64,000 nt of DNA from the NCBI RefSeq assembly GCF_016654015.1, contig NZ_JAEPWM010000001.1, positions 1,116,001 through 1,180,000 on the forward strand, given 5' to 3'. The position numbers and the translations under genes were made by a program. Source of the DNA: Ramlibacter ginsenosidimutans. Its GTDB lineage: Bacteria; Pseudomonadota; Gammaproteobacteria; Burkholderiales; Burkholderiaceae_C. The notes beneath the pieces were generated by a model. That model ran no database searches and had not been told where the DNA came from. It saw only the letters and a program-made list of their open reading frames with translations. Each line of letters starts with the position of its first letter. Within the stretch, counting starts at the first letter, position 1. Of this stretch, positions 9,313 through 18,637 are shown piece after piece.

Positions 9313-10740
9313 ATGAACGCACCCACCACCCTCGCCCACCTCGTTCCCGACGTCCACCAGCGTGAGGTGCCTGCCGCACTGATCGCGGCGCTGAAGGCCC
9401 GTTTCGCCGACCGGTGCTCGACGGCGCTGGCCGTGCGCGAACAGCATGGGCGCGACGAGTCCTCGTTCCAGTGCCCGCCCCCGGCCGCGGTGGTGTTCGC
9501 CGAGAGCACGCAGGACGTCGCCGATGCCGTGCGGCTGGCCAGCGAATACGACACGCCCGTCATTCCCTTCGGCGTGGGCTCGTCCCTGGAAGGGCACCTG
9601 CTGGCCGTGCAAGGCGGCATCAGCGTGGACGTCCAGCGCATGAACAAGGTGCTGTCGGTCAACCCCGAGGACCTGACGGTGACCGTGCAGCCCGGGGTGA
9701 CGCGCAAGCAGTTGAACGAGGAAATCAAGAGCACGGGCCTGTTCTTCCCGATCGATCCGGGCGCCGACGCCTCCATCGGCGGGATGAGCGCCACGCGCGC
9801 GTCCGGCACGAACGCCGTTCGCTACGGGACGATGCGCGAGAACGTGCTGGCGCTGGAAGTGGTCACCGCCAGCGGCGAAGTGATCCGCACGGGCACGCGG
9901 GCCAAGAAGTCCTCGGCCGGCTACGACCTCACGCGCTTGTTCGTGGGCAGCGAAGGCACGCTTGGCGTGATCACCGAAGTCACGGTGCGCCTGTACCCGA
10001 TCCCCGAGGCGATCTCCGCCGCGATCTGCTCCTTCCCGAGCATCGAGGCGGCGGTGCGCACCACGATCCAGATGATCCAGCTCGGCGTGCCGATCGCGCG
10101 CGTGGAGCTGATCGACGTGAACACCGTGCGCATGGTGAACGTGCACAGCAAGCTCGGGCTGCGCGAGGAGCCCATGCTCCTGATGGAATTCCACGGCTCG
10201 CCTTCGGGCGTGAAGGAGCAGGCCGAGACGGTGCAGGAGATCGCGTCGGAGTTCGGCGGCAAGTCCTTCGAATGGGCCGAGACGCCGGAGGAGCGCACGC
10301 GGCTCTGGACCGCGCGCCACAACGCCTACTTCGCGGCGGTGCAGTCGCGTCCGGGCTGCCGCGCCATTTCCACCGACACCTGCGTGCCGATCTCGCGCCT
10401 CGCGGATTGCCTGCTCGACTCGGTGGCCGAGGCGGATGCCAGCGGTATCCCCTATTTCCTGGTCGGCCACGTCGGCGACGGCAACTTCCACTTCGGCTAC
10501 CTCCTGGATCCCGAGGCCCCGAAGGAGCGCGAGATCGCGGAGGAGCTGAACGACAAGCTGGTGCACCGCGCGCTCGCGCTCGGCGGCACCTGCACCGGCG
10601 AGCACGGCGTCGGCCTGCACAAGATGGGCTTCCTGGTGGACGAGGCCGGCGCCGGCGCCGTCGACATGATGCGCACCATCAAGCGGGCGCTCGATCCGAA
10701 GAACATCATGAACCCGGGGAAGATCTTCTCGATCGGCTGA
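9313..10740 (+). CDS. FAD-linked oxidase, D-lactate dehydrogenase/glycolate oxidase GlcD type
   Basis: This is a 475-residue flavoprotein of the VAO family. The FAD-binding PCMH domain contains PFGVGSSLEGH and SIGGMSATRASG. The C-terminal cap contains the metal-binding GHVGDGNFH (residues 385-393) and CTGEHGVG (427-434). This set is shared by D-lactate dehydrogenase (cytochrome), GlcD and D-2-hydroxyglutarate dehydrogenase. Oxidation of a D-2-hydroxy acid to the 2-oxo acid is well supported; the exact acid is not. It stands alone, without glcE or glcF, which favours D-lactate dehydrogenase over glycolate oxidase. Confidence 0.87.
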   Translation: MNAPTTLAHLVPDVHQREVPAALIAALKARFADRCSTALAVREQHGRDESSFQCPPPAAVVFAESTQDVADAVRLASEYDTPVIPFGVGSSLEGHLLAVQGGISVDVQRMNKVLSVNPEDLTVTVQPGVTRKQLNEEIKSTGLFFPIDPGADASIGGMSATRASGTNAVRYGTMRENVLALEVVTASGEVIRTGTRAKKSSAGYDLTRLFVGSEGTLGVITEVTVRLYPIPEAISAAICSFPSIEAAVRTTIQMIQLGVPIARVELIDVNTVRMVNVHSKLGLREEPMLLMEFHGSPSGVKEQAETVQEIASEFGGKSFEWAETPEERTRLWTARHNAYFAAVQSRPGCRAISTDTCVPISRLADCLLDSVAEADASGIPYFLVGHVGDGNFHFGYLLDPEAPKEREIAEELNDKLVHRALALGGTCTGEHGVGLHKMGFLVDEAGAGAVDMMRTIKRALDPKNIMNPGKIFSIG

Positions 10741-10782
10741 GCCCGATCCCGCTGGGGCTGGGTCCGGCAAGCTGGCGCCGCT

Positions 10783-11754
10783 CTAGTTGGGCGGCAGCGC
10801 CACCGTCGGGGCGCCGCCCAACTCGGTGATCTTCCATTCCTCGTTGATGTTGCGGAAGGCGATGCCGACCGCGCGGTTCTCGACGTCCGCGACCAGTCCT
10901 TCCTTCTCGTAGTCGTCGCCCCATTGCACCTTGAGCGCGCGGATGGAGGCGGCGATGCGCCGCATCTCGTCGTCGTTCAGCTGCTGCGAGCGCGCCTGCC
11001 AACGCAGCAGCGCCGGGCCCGACAGGCAGTTCAGCACGGTCGCGCGGTCACCCGTCATCAACGCGCCCAGAAACACCTGCCACGTCTTTTCCACGGTCTG
11101 GAAGCGCGTGTCGGGCGTCCGGGCGAGCGGCTCGATCGCATGCAGCCAGTCGTCCGTGCACAGGCGCAGCGGCAGCGTCATTTCGCCGCGGCGGCCAGCG
11201 CGCACCTTGGCCGCGAGCAGCCGGTCGTACTCCGCCAGGGTCGGGCCGTGCCGGTGGATCCACGCGTCATAGACCACGGCGCTCTTCTCGGCAAACCCTG
11301 GCACGTCCGCCCGGCAACGCTGGAATTGCGCCGTGAGGTCGAGGATCTCGCGCTTGCGTTTCGTCGGCTTCACGAACGGCTCGTCCGGGGACGCCATTTG
11401 CGCGGCGGCGGCGAACCTGGCGGGGATGGAGACCAGGGCCGGCGTGCTCACCGATCGCTCGCTGGCCGGTGATGCGGCCAGGGCGGATCTGACGGCTGGT
11501 GGCGCTAGGGCCGGCGCCGGCGCTGCCGCGGGGTGGTCCGCTGATGCCGCGTCTGCCGCAGCGGGAACGGGTTTCACCGCCGGCCGGGCCGGGGCATCGC
11601 CAACGAGCTCCGACAACGCGCAGGGGTTCCGCTGGAAGCTGATGCTGCCGTCGGCCATCTGGCAGCGATAAGGCTCGGTCCCCTGGGCCGCGACCGTGCC
11701 CGTCACTCCCGCCAACACCAGGGCCAACAGCCATGCCCTCTGACGCGTCTTCAT
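10783..11754 (-). CDS. Exported hypothetical protein with DUF4124-like N-terminus
   Basis: The 323-residue protein has a signal peptide (residues 1-23, ending VAAQG). A short cysteine-containing segment YRCQMADGSISFQRNPC follows and resembles the DUF4124 module of periplasmic proteins. A long Ala/Pro-rich linker (about 40-130) leads to a helical C-terminal domain with no family I recognise. The ATG at 11754 was chosen because the signal peptide begins there. It diverges from the GntR regulator at 11848. Function unknown. Confidence 0.7.
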   Translation of the reverse strand: MKTRQRAWLLALVLAGVTGTVAAQGTEPYRCQMADGSISFQRNPCALSELVGDAPARPAVKPVPAAADAASADHPAAAPAPALAPPAVRSALAASPASERSVSTPALVSIPARFAAAAQMASPDEPFVKPTKRKREILDLTAQFQRCRADVPGFAEKSAVVYDAWIHRHGPTLAEYDRLLAAKVRAGRRGEMTLPLRLCTDDWLHAIEPLARTPDTRFQTVEKTWQVFLGALMTGDRATVLNCLSGPALLRWQARSQQLNDDEMRRIAASIRALKVQWGDDYEKEGLVADVENRAVGIAFRNINEEWKITELGGAPTVALPPN

Positions 11755-11825
11755 CGGATCTCTCCGGCCAAGCACATGCATGGCATGCTAGGCAGGTGCG
11801 GCGGAGGGCGTCCACTTCCAAAGGC

Positions 11826-11842
11826 TAACGTATACAATATTT
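11826..11842. promoter_or_regulatory. Possible GntR/FCD operator (GTATAC core)
   Basis: An AT-rich spot with the palindromic core GTATAC (11830-11835), continuing AATAT, lies 12 bp before the likely GntR start. FadR/VanR-type GntR proteins often bind sites centred on TNGTATACNA, so autoregulation is plausible. The flanking half-sites match only partly. It is a single copy and unproven. Confidence 0.35.
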
Positions 11843-11847
11843 CGGAT

Positions 11848-12561
11848 ATGCTGCCTTGGGAGACGAGCGCCGAGCCCGACCATGCCCTTGCGGCGACCGT
11901 GCGCGCCACGTCGCTGGGCAAGCTGGTGCGCGACGACGTGCTGGGCATGATCCTGCGCGGCGAGATCCAGCCCGGGCAGCGAATCAACGAGCCTGACGTG
12001 GCCGCTCGCTTGGGCGTCTCGCGCGTGCCGGTGCGGGAAGCGCTGCGGGAGCTGGAAAGCTCCGGGCTGGTGGAGGCTCGCAAGCACTCCGGCGTTTTCG
12101 TGCGCAGGCTGGGCGCGGACGAGATCCGCAGCCTCTATGAGATGCGGGCGCTCCTGGACGGCTTCGCCGGGCGGCGCGCGGCATCGCTTCCCGCAGGCCA
12201 GCGCCAGCGGCTCGCCCAGGCGCTGGATGCTTCCGTCAGTCGGATGCAGGACGCCGCCCAAGCGGAGCAGGTGAGCACCTACTACAGCGAGAACCTGCGA
12301 TTCCACTGGATGCTCGTGGAGGCGGCCGGCAATCCGGCACTCACCGAGACCTACCGCAACATCATCCAGAAGCTGCACCTGTCGCGGCTGACCAACCTTT
12401 CCCACGGCCTCGGCATGCAGGCGTCGGTGGCGGACCACCGTGAGATTGCCGCCGCGCTGCGTGCCGGCGATGCGGGCCGCTGCGAGCGACTGCTGGCCGA
12501 CCACGTCGAGCGCGCCCACGAGCGCCTCGCATCGCACACCCATTCCAAGCAAGGAGACTGA
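11848..12561 (+). CDS. GntR-family transcriptional regulator (FCD/FadR subfamily)
   Basis: The 237-residue regulator has a winged helix (about residues 20-85) with the GntR signature NEPDVAARLGVSRVPVREALRE. The all-helical FCD effector domain carries the metal-site histidines, ending DHREIAAALRAGD and DHVERAHER. It is followed 4 bp later by the MmgE/PrpD gene and is very likely its local regulator. The start is uncertain. An ATG at 11776 would add 24 residues but would run through the GTATAC operator-like site, so I prefer 11848, which has no clear Shine-Dalgarno. Confidence 0.85.
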   Translation: MLPWETSAEPDHALAATVRATSLGKLVRDDVLGMILRGEIQPGQRINEPDVAARLGVSRVPVREALRELESSGLVEARKHSGVFVRRLGADEIRSLYEMRALLDGFAGRRAASLPAGQRQRLAQALDASVSRMQDAAQAEQVSTYYSENLRFHWMLVEAAGNPALTETYRNIIQKLHLSRLTNLSHGLGMQASVADHREIAAALRAGDAGRCERLLADHVERAHERLASHTHSKQGD

Positions 12562-12565
12562 ATCC

Positions 12566-13936
12566 ATGGCCCGCAACACCCAGGTCCCGGCGGACCACAA
12601 CGCCCCGCCGATCACGCGCATCCTGGCCGAGTACGTCGCCCAGCATCCCTCGCGCGGCTGGAGCGACGCCGTCGACCACGAGGCGCACCGTACCTTCCTG
12701 AACTGGCTGGGCTGCGCCGTCGGCGCGGCAAGGCACGAGGCCGCCGACGCTGCGCTGGCCGCCGTTGCCGAACTGCAGCCGGCCCCGCAAGCCACGGTTG
12801 CCGGCCGCAGCGAGCGGGTCGACATGGCGAGCGCGGCGCTCGTCAATGGCATCACCTCGCACACCTTCGACTTCGACGACACGCACCTCAAGACCATCAT
12901 CCATCCGGCCGGACCGGTGGCGAGCGCGCTGCTCGCACTGGCCGAGCACCAGGGCATGAATGGCCGCGCAGTCGTCGACGCGCTGGTGTTGGGCATCGAC
13001 GTGGCGTGCCGACTGGGCAACCTCGTCTATCCCGAACACTACGACCGCGGCTGGCACATCACGGGCACGACCGGCATGCTGGGCGCCGCCGCCGGCTGCG
13101 CGCGCCTGCTGAAGCTCGATGCGCACCGGACGCAGATGGCGCTGGGCATTGCCGCGTCGCAGCCGATCGGCCTGCGCGAACAGTTCGGCACGATGACCAA
13201 GCCCTTCCACCCGGGCGCTGCCGCGCGTGCCGGCCTGATGTCGGCGTTGCTGGCTGCCAAGGGCTTCACCGCCAGTCCGCGCGCGCTGGAAGCGCCGCGC
13301 GGCTGGGCGCAGGTCGTGTCGACCAAGACCGCCTGGAACGAGGCCACCGACGAACTCGGCCAGCGCTTCGAGATCTCGTTCAACAGCTACAAGCCGTTCG
13401 CCTGCGGGATCGTGATCCACCCCAGCATCGATGCCTGCGTGCAGTTGCGCGACCAAGGCGTCCGCGCCGAGGACGTGGAGCGCATCGAGCTGCGGGTGCA
13501 CTCGCTGGTGCTGGAACTCACGGGCAAGAAGGAGCCGGCCGACGGGCTGCAAGGCAAGTTCAGCGTGTACCACGGCTGCGCCGCCGGCCTGATCTTCGGT
13601 CGTGCCGGCGAGGACGAGTACCACGACGACATCGTGAATCGCCCCGACATGGTGGAGCTGCGCCGCAAGGTGGTCGCGACGGTGGACAACAGCATCGACG
13701 AGGCCAGCGCCGACGTCACGGCGTTCATGAAGGACGGCCGCAAGGTGCACGTGTTCGTCGAACATGCGATCGGTTCGCTGCAGCGGCCGATGACCGACGC
13801 GATGCTGGAAGCGAAGTTCACGCAGCTGGCCGATCCCGTGCTGGGTGCGGGGCGGGTGAAGCAACTGATCGCCGCGTGCTGGGGTCTCGGGCAGGCCCAG
13901 GACGTGCGCGCGCTCGCGGCACTGGCGCGTCCCTGA
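12566..13936 (+). CDS. MmgE/PrpD family protein
   Basis: This 456-residue soluble protein is of the 2-methylcitrate dehydratase/cis-aconitate decarboxylase fold. It starts with the expected ITRILAEYV region and contains HTFDFDDTHLKTIIHP and ITGTTGMLGAAAG, both conserved around the active site. A start at 12566 (AAGGAGACTGAATCC then ATG) gives the usual length. No prpB/prpC genes accompany it, so methylcitrate-cycle function is not supported. In such GntR-PrpD pairs the substrate is generally an unknown small acid. Likely co-transcribed with the GntR gene. Confidence 0.88.
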   Translation: MARNTQVPADHNAPPITRILAEYVAQHPSRGWSDAVDHEAHRTFLNWLGCAVGAARHEAADAALAAVAELQPAPQATVAGRSERVDMASAALVNGITSHTFDFDDTHLKTIIHPAGPVASALLALAEHQGMNGRAVVDALVLGIDVACRLGNLVYPEHYDRGWHITGTTGMLGAAAGCARLLKLDAHRTQMALGIAASQPIGLREQFGTMTKPFHPGAAARAGLMSALLAAKGFTASPRALEAPRGWAQVVSTKTAWNEATDELGQRFEISFNSYKPFACGIVIHPSIDACVQLRDQGVRAEDVERIELRVHSLVLELTGKKEPADGLQGKFSVYHGCAAGLIFGRAGEDEYHDDIVNRPDMVELRRKVVATVDNSIDEASADVTAFMKDGRKVHVFVEHAIGSLQRPMTDAMLEAKFTQLADPVLGAGRVKQLIAACWGLGQAQDVRALAALARP

Positions 13937-13985
13937 GCAGACGTCGCCGCAGGAGGGCCGGGGGGCGGTCGCTGCCGCCCAGCAC

Positions 13986-16214
13986 TCAACCCGCGAGCTG
14001 CAGCAGCAGCGCTCCCAGCGCCTGCACCGAAGCCACGTCGTCGTAGAGCGCGCCACGGCGAGCGACGATCTGCTGGCGCACGCGCTCACGCAAGGCCGCG
14101 TCCTCGCACAGCCGCACGACCCGGTCGGCATAGGCGGCGTGGCTGTCGGCGATCCACTCGTCCAGCTGCAAGCTGCGCAGGATGCCGCTGGCGAAGCGGC
14201 CGCGCAGGAACCGCCCTTCCCACGCCACCACGGGCGTGCCGCATTCGACGGCCTGCATCGCGATGTCGAACCCCGAACAACCCACGGTGTCCAGAATGAC
14301 GTCGGTTCGCTGCAGCAGGCCGGAGAAGGCCGCTTGCGATAGCCGGGGCACGAAGCGCACGTGGGCGTCGAACTCCACCTGCGCCGCGGCGAAGGCGGCG
14401 CGCAGCCTTTGCTCCAGTCGCGCGGCGAGCCCGTCCTCGCGGCGGAGGAAGAGCAGCTTGCAAGGCGCGCAGCGGCGCGCGATCTCCACCCACAGCGCAT
14501 CCTCGCTCGGGCCGTACTGGAATGCGAGGCCGGGCGCGACCAGCAGCCGGTCGCCGGGCGCGATGCCCCAAGTCGCCAACGGCGGCGCCTCGGCCCGCGT
14601 GCCATGCGGACGATACGCACAGCCCAGCCCGGGCAGCGCGTGCAGTGTTTCGCTGTAGTGCTCCGCCGCAGCGACCGGCTCGAAGGCCTGCGCGCTCAGG
14701 TAGCCGTCGATGGTGGGCAGGCCGGTCGTGAGCGGATGGCCCCAGCCCGCCAGTTGCACGCGGGCGAGCCGCAGCGACGCGAGCCGCAGCGTGCTCGCAT
14801 CCCTGCCGACCTCGGGATAGATGACCACGTCCAGGCGCGCGTCGCTCACCGCCTTCGCGCACGCGCTCCAGTCGCGCAGCCCTTGCTGCAAGCTCGCTAC
14901 GTGGCCCTGGGCCCAGCGCATGGCGTCATTGGCGATGCTGCCGACGTGGAACAGGTGCAGCTCGAAGCGCTCGCGGTCCAGGTGCCGGACCCAACCGCGC
15001 AGCAGCGCGTGCGCGAGGGAGGGACCCGATCCGTGCGCCGAGACGATGCCCACACGCAGCCGCTCGCCCGTGCGCGCTGCGGCCGGCGGCGGCACCTTCG
15101 CGCGCTTCGCCCAGGTCGCCATGAGTTCCGCGCAGAGCGCACCGTAACGCCGCAACACTGCGGCGTGGTTCTCTTCGATAGCCGCGAGCTGCAACGGCTG
15201 CTGCGCGCCCACCGCCTGCCACGCATCCGCCCTCGTTTGCGTGCGGCACCAGTTGCACAGGCGGTCGAGGTCGCGCTCGAACGCTTGCAGCCCCTGGGCC
15301 TGCTCGTGCTCGCTCGCCGCAACCGCAGGCAGCTGCGCCACGACCGCGCCCCAGCGCGCGCGCACGTGCTGGCTGTCGATGCGCACTGCCGCTTCATACG
15401 CCGCGCGCGCACCAGCTGCATCGGCGTCGCCCATGAGCGCCTGGCCGAGCCAGTAGTGCGCCTCGGCGTCGCGCGGATGCTGCGCAAGATAGTCGCGCAG
15501 CAAGGCTGCCGCTGCGCCCCACTCCCGACGGTCGATTCGCAACATTGCCAGGTTGAACGCGGCCTCGGAGAGCTGCGGCTGCAGCACCAGGGCACGCTCG
15601 AACGACTGCACCGCTTCGTCGCTGCGACCCAGGTCCTTGCGCACGGCGCCGAGATTCGCGTGCGCAATGGCGTCGCCGGGGTGCGCTGCGAGCGCCTGCT
15701 GGAGCTGCCGCTCGCTGGCGGCGACCTGGCCGCGTTGCAGCAGGAAGCCCGCCAGCTCACGGTGCGCGAGCGCGAGCCGCCTGGCCTTGCCGCGGGCGCG
15801 AGAAAGGTGCTGGGCCGCCATATCCTGCCGCCCCTCGGCGAGCGCCAGCAAGGCCGCTTCCGCCAGGATCGCCGGGTCGCCCGCGTCGCGCTGCAACGCT
15901 GCCTCCAGCGCTTCGCCTGCCGGCTTGCGCCGCCCTGCGACCACATGCGCGCGGCCGATCGCCAGCCAGGCTTGCGCATCGCGCGCATTGCCCGCGAGCA
16001 ACTGCTGCGCGATCGCGATCGCATCCTTGCCCCGGCCCCGGTCGGTGAGCAGGAAGGCGCGCGTCAACAAGGCGCCACGGTCGCTCGCCGCACGGGCCAG
16101 CCGGTCGCTCGCGACCCGTTCCGCCTGCTCGATCTCGCCCGCGTGGTACAGCGCCAGCGGCTCTTCGGCCGTGATGGAACGACTGCGCCAGTACGAGACG
16201 AGCTTGTCCAGCAT
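13986..16214 (-). CDS. TPR protein with O-GlcNAc-transferase-like glycosyltransferase domain
   Basis: This is a 742-residue cytosolic protein. The first about 270 residues are TPR repeats (e.g. GDAIAHANLGAVRKDLGRSDEAVQSFERAL and the next repeat, LSEAAFNLAMLRIDRREWGAA). The C-terminal half matches the SPINDLY/OGT-type GT41 domain: GHPLTTGLPTIDGYL, then the UDP-sugar-site region VGCSGFDIAMQAVECGTPVVAW near residue 643. It probably transfers a sugar from a nucleotide donor to protein Ser/Thr or Asn (HMW1C-like). It is the last gene of the parAB operon, 13 bp after parB, with an ATG start. Target proteins are unknown. Confidence 0.82.
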   Translation of the reverse strand: MLDKLVSYWRSRSITAEEPLALYHAGEIEQAERVASDRLARAASDRGALLTRAFLLTDRGRGKDAIAIAQQLLAGNARDAQAWLAIGRAHVVAGRRKPAGEALEAALQRDAGDPAILAEAALLALAEGRQDMAAQHLSRARGKARRLALAHRELAGFLLQRGQVAASERQLQQALAAHPGDAIAHANLGAVRKDLGRSDEAVQSFERALVLQPQLSEAAFNLAMLRIDRREWGAAAALLRDYLAQHPRDAEAHYWLGQALMGDADAAGARAAYEAAVRIDSQHVRARWGAVVAQLPAVAASEHEQAQGLQAFERDLDRLCNWCRTQTRADAWQAVGAQQPLQLAAIEENHAAVLRRYGALCAELMATWAKRAKVPPPAAARTGERLRVGIVSAHGSGPSLAHALLRGWVRHLDRERFELHLFHVGSIANDAMRWAQGHVASLQQGLRDWSACAKAVSDARLDVVIYPEVGRDASTLRLASLRLARVQLAGWGHPLTTGLPTIDGYLSAQAFEPVAAAEHYSETLHALPGLGCAYRPHGTRAEAPPLATWGIAPGDRLLVAPGLAFQYGPSEDALWVEIARRCAPCKLLFLRREDGLAARLEQRLRAAFAAAQVEFDAHVRFVPRLSQAAFSGLLQRTDVILDTVGCSGFDIAMQAVECGTPVVAWEGRFLRGRFASGILRSLQLDEWIADSHAAYADRVVRLCEDAALRERVRQQIVARRGALYDDVASVQALGALLLQLAG

Positions 16215-16227
16215 GCGCGCGCGTGCG

Positions 16228-17160
16228 TCAGGCCTGCCCGCGCAGGCGGTCGATCAGGCCGTTGAGTTCGTCCAGCGAGCCGAACTGGATGGACAGCTCG
16301 CCCATCTCCTCGACGCGCCCGTGCCGCTTCACGCGCTTCTTCACGCGCACTTCCACTTCCGCGGTGAGCAGGTCCGAGAGTTCCTCCTCGATGCGGCGCA
16401 TGTCGCGCGACTTCTCCTTCTTGGGCTTGGGCGAGACCAGCGAGAACTCCGCGCCGATCCTCTTCACCAGGCTTTCCGCCTCGCGCACCGAGAGCTTCTT
16501 CTGCGCGATCTGGTTCGCCGCCGTGATCTGTGCCGCGCGCTCCAGCGCCAGCAGCGCGCGGGCGTGGCCCATGTCGATGTCGCCCGCCATGAGCATCGTC
16601 TGCACGGCGTCCGCAAGATTCAGCAGGCGCAGCAGGTTCGACGCCGCGCTGCGCGAGCGACCCACCGCCTGCGCCGCCTGTTCGTGCGTCAGGCCGAAGT
16701 CCTTGATCAGGCGTTGCAGGCCTTGCGCTTCTTCCAGCGGATTGAGGTCCTCGCGCTGGATGTTCTCGATCAGCGCCATCGCGGCGGCGGCCTCGTCGGG
16801 CACGTCGCGCACCAGCACCGGCACGCTGTCGAGACCCGCGAGCCGCGCTGCGCGGAAGCGGCGTTCGCCCGCGATGATTTCGTATTTGCCGGCGTTCTCG
16901 CCTTCGGCCAGCCTGCGCACGAGGATGGGCTGCATGATGCCCTGCGCCTTGATGGACTCCGCGAGCTCGTAGAGCGCACCCTCGTCCATGCGCGTGCGCG
17001 GCTGGTACATGCCGGGCACCATGTCGCCCAGCATCAGCGACGCGGGCTGGCCGGGACCGGGCCCCGTGCCATCGCCGCCAGCGCCCGCGTTCTCGTCCAC
17101 CTTGGGACCGAGCAGCGCTTCGAGGCCGCGGCCCAGGCCCTTGGGTTTCTTCGTCACCAT
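16228..17160 (-). CDS. parB: Chromosome partitioning protein ParB
   Basis: This is a 310-residue CTP-dependent DNA clamp that loads at parS and spreads to organise the origin region. The N-terminal ParA-interacting peptide (KKPKGLGRGLEALLG), the CTP-binding box GERRFRAAR (from residue 98), the helix-turn-helix (GLTHEQAAQAVGRSRSAASNLLRLL) and the C-terminal dimerisation segment are all present. It lies 13 bp after the RBBP9-like gene and 13 bp before the TPR-glycosyltransferase gene in the same strand run. Three parS sites are 3-4 kb upstream in rsmG and mnmG. Confidence 0.97.
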   Translation of the reverse strand: MVTKKPKGLGRGLEALLGPKVDENAGAGGDGTGPGPGQPASLMLGDMVPGMYQPRTRMDEGALYELAESIKAQGIMQPILVRRLAEGENAGKYEIIAGERRFRAARLAGLDSVPVLVRDVPDEAAAAMALIENIQREDLNPLEEAQGLQRLIKDFGLTHEQAAQAVGRSRSAASNLLRLLNLADAVQTMLMAGDIDMGHARALLALERAAQITAANQIAQKKLSVREAESLVKRIGAEFSLVSPKPKKEKSRDMRRIEEELSDLLTAEVEVRVKKRVKRHGRVEEMGELSIQFGSLDELNGLIDRLRGQA

Positions 17161-17173
17161 CGGAAAACCTTCT

Positions 17174-17713
17174 TCAGTCTTTCATGAGGTCCTGGAGCAG
17201 CACGTGGCCCTCGGGCCAGCTCGCCAGGCCGGAATCGGCGTTGATGTGGCCGCAAGGGCCGTAGTCCATGAACTGCGCGCGCCATGCGTGCGCGAACAGC
17301 TTTGCGCGTTCCAACGCGCAGTACGGGTCGTCACGGCTGGCGAGCAGCACGCTCGCGAAGGGCAGTGCGCTCAGCTCGATCGGCGTCCACGAGGGAAGCT
17401 GCTCGCGGAGCTCGGGACGCTCCACGTCGGGGGCCGCGACGAGCAGCGCTGCCTTCACGCGATGCGTGTTGCGCGAGTGCGCGGCCCACGCTGCGGCGAG
17501 GATGCACCCCAGGCTGTGCGCCACCAGCACCGCGGGCTCGTCGCAGGAGAGCACCATGTCTTCCAGGCGGGCGATCCAGTCGCCGCGCAGGGGATGCTTC
17601 CAGTCGTGCTGCTCCACGCGCCGGTAGCCGTGGCGCTGCTCCCAGATCGTCTGCCAGTGCTTAGTCCCGCTGTTTTCCCAGCCGGGCAGGAGCAGGACGT
17701 TGGCCGGTTTCAC
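17174..17713 (-). CDS. RBBP9/YdeN-type serine hydrolase
   Basis: The 179-residue minimal alpha/beta hydrolase opens with LLLPGWENSGTKHWQ, typical of the RBBP9/YdeN (PF06821) family. The nucleophile elbow is AHSLGC (S67), with the acid in SRDDPY and the histidine in GCGHINADSG. The start is GTG and overlaps the parA stop by four bases (GTGA), so translation is coupled to ParA. parB follows after 13 bp. The substrate of this family in bacteria is unknown, and its place between parA and parB is unusual outside this lineage. Confidence 0.88.
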   Translation of the reverse strand: MKPANVLLLPGWENSGTKHWQTIWEQRHGYRRVEQHDWKHPLRGDWIARLEDMVLSCDEPAVLVAHSLGCILAAAWAAHSRNTHRVKAALLVAAPDVERPELREQLPSWTPIELSALPFASVLLASRDDPYCALERAKLFAHAWRAQFMDYGPCGHINADSGLASWPEGHVLLQDLMKD

Positions 17714-18576
17714 TGCTCTTTTTTATGTAGCAGGCCACCGAGGCTGACCGTCTGTTCCGTCTTGGCGGCGGGACGCGCTCCGGTGCCGGGGCGCGCGCCC
17801 CCGAGGCGCTCGACCATCTCGTTGGCGAACTCCACGAAGGATTGGCTGCCGCGCGCACCGGGGTCGAAGGCAAGGCCCGGGAGTCCGTAGCTGGGTGCCT
17901 CGGCGAGCCGCACGTTCCGCGGGATGACCGTGTTGAACACCTTGTCGCCGAAGTGCGATTTCAGCTGCTCGCTCACCTGCTGCTGCAGCGTGATGCGCGG
18001 GTCGAACATCACGCGCAGCAGGCCGATGATCTCGAGGTCGCGATTCAGGTTGGCGTGCACCTGCTTGATCGTGTTCACCAGGTCCGACAGACCCTCGAGC
18101 GCGAAGTACTCGCACTGCATCGGCACGATCACGCCGTGCGCGGCGCACAGGCCGTTGAGCGTCAGCAGCGACAGCGCGGGCGGGCAGTCGATCAGGATGA
18201 AGTCGTACTCGCCATCGACCTTGGCCAGCGCCTCCTTCAACCGCGTCTCGCGCCGGTCCACGGCCACGAGTTCCACTTCCGCGCCGGCGAGGTCGCGGTT
18301 GGCGCCCAGGATGTCGTAGCTGCAGCCGGCCTCCTTCAGCCGCTCGCTCACCACCCGCGCTTCGGCGATGCTCGCGGATTCGAGCAGCACGTCATAGACG
18401 GTGTGCTGCAGCTTGCGCTTGTCCACGCCCGAACCCATGGTCGCATTGCCCTGCGGGTCGAGGTCCACCATGAGCACGCGCTGCCCGATCTTGGCGAGGC
18501 CGGCGGCCAGGTTCACCGCCGTGGTGGTCTTGCCCACTCCGCCCTTCTGGTTGGCGACGCAGAAGATCTTGGCCAT
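17710..18576 (-). CDS. parA: Chromosome partitioning ATPase ParA (Soj)
   Basis: The 288-residue ParA/MinD-superfamily ATPase has the deviant Walker A motif [10 protein letters not shown] starting at K11, Walker A' MVDLDPQGN, and the DCPPALSLLTLN switch region. It moves ParB-parS complexes by ATP-dependent nonspecific DNA binding. Relative to the usual 255-265 residues it has a C-terminal extension (GGARPGTGARPAAKTEQTVSLGG) rich in Gly/Ala. It is transcribed after a LysE-type gene and overlaps the hydrolase start by four bases. Confidence 0.96.
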   Translation of the reverse strand: MAKIFCVANQKGGVGKTTTAVNLAAGLAKIGQRVLMVDLDPQGNATMGSGVDKRKLQHTVYDVLLESASIAEARVVSERLKEAGCSYDILGANRDLAGAEVELVAVDRRETRLKEALAKVDGEYDFILIDCPPALSLLTLNGLCAAHGVIVPMQCEYFALEGLSDLVNTIKQVHANLNRDLEIIGLLRVMFDPRITLQQQVSEQLKSHFGDKVFNTVIPRNVRLAEAPSYGLPGLAFDPGARGSQSFVEFANEMVERLGGARPGTGARPAAKTEQTVSLGGLLHKKEQ

Positions 18577-18637
18577 CAGCGTGCACCCGCCGGGCGAGCA
18601 AAGACTGGGCAGGAAGGACGACGAGGGCAGGACATAT

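Noticed and set aside
12362-14620. A 752-codon minus-strand frame over GntR, PrpD and the TPR-transferase
   Set aside because: It lies antisense to GntR and PrpD and out of frame with the transferase, and has shadow-type composition.
17701-17716. GGTTTCAC near the hydrolase start as another parS
   Set aside because: Only half of the palindrome is present (TTTCACTGCT); the ParB site needs both arms.
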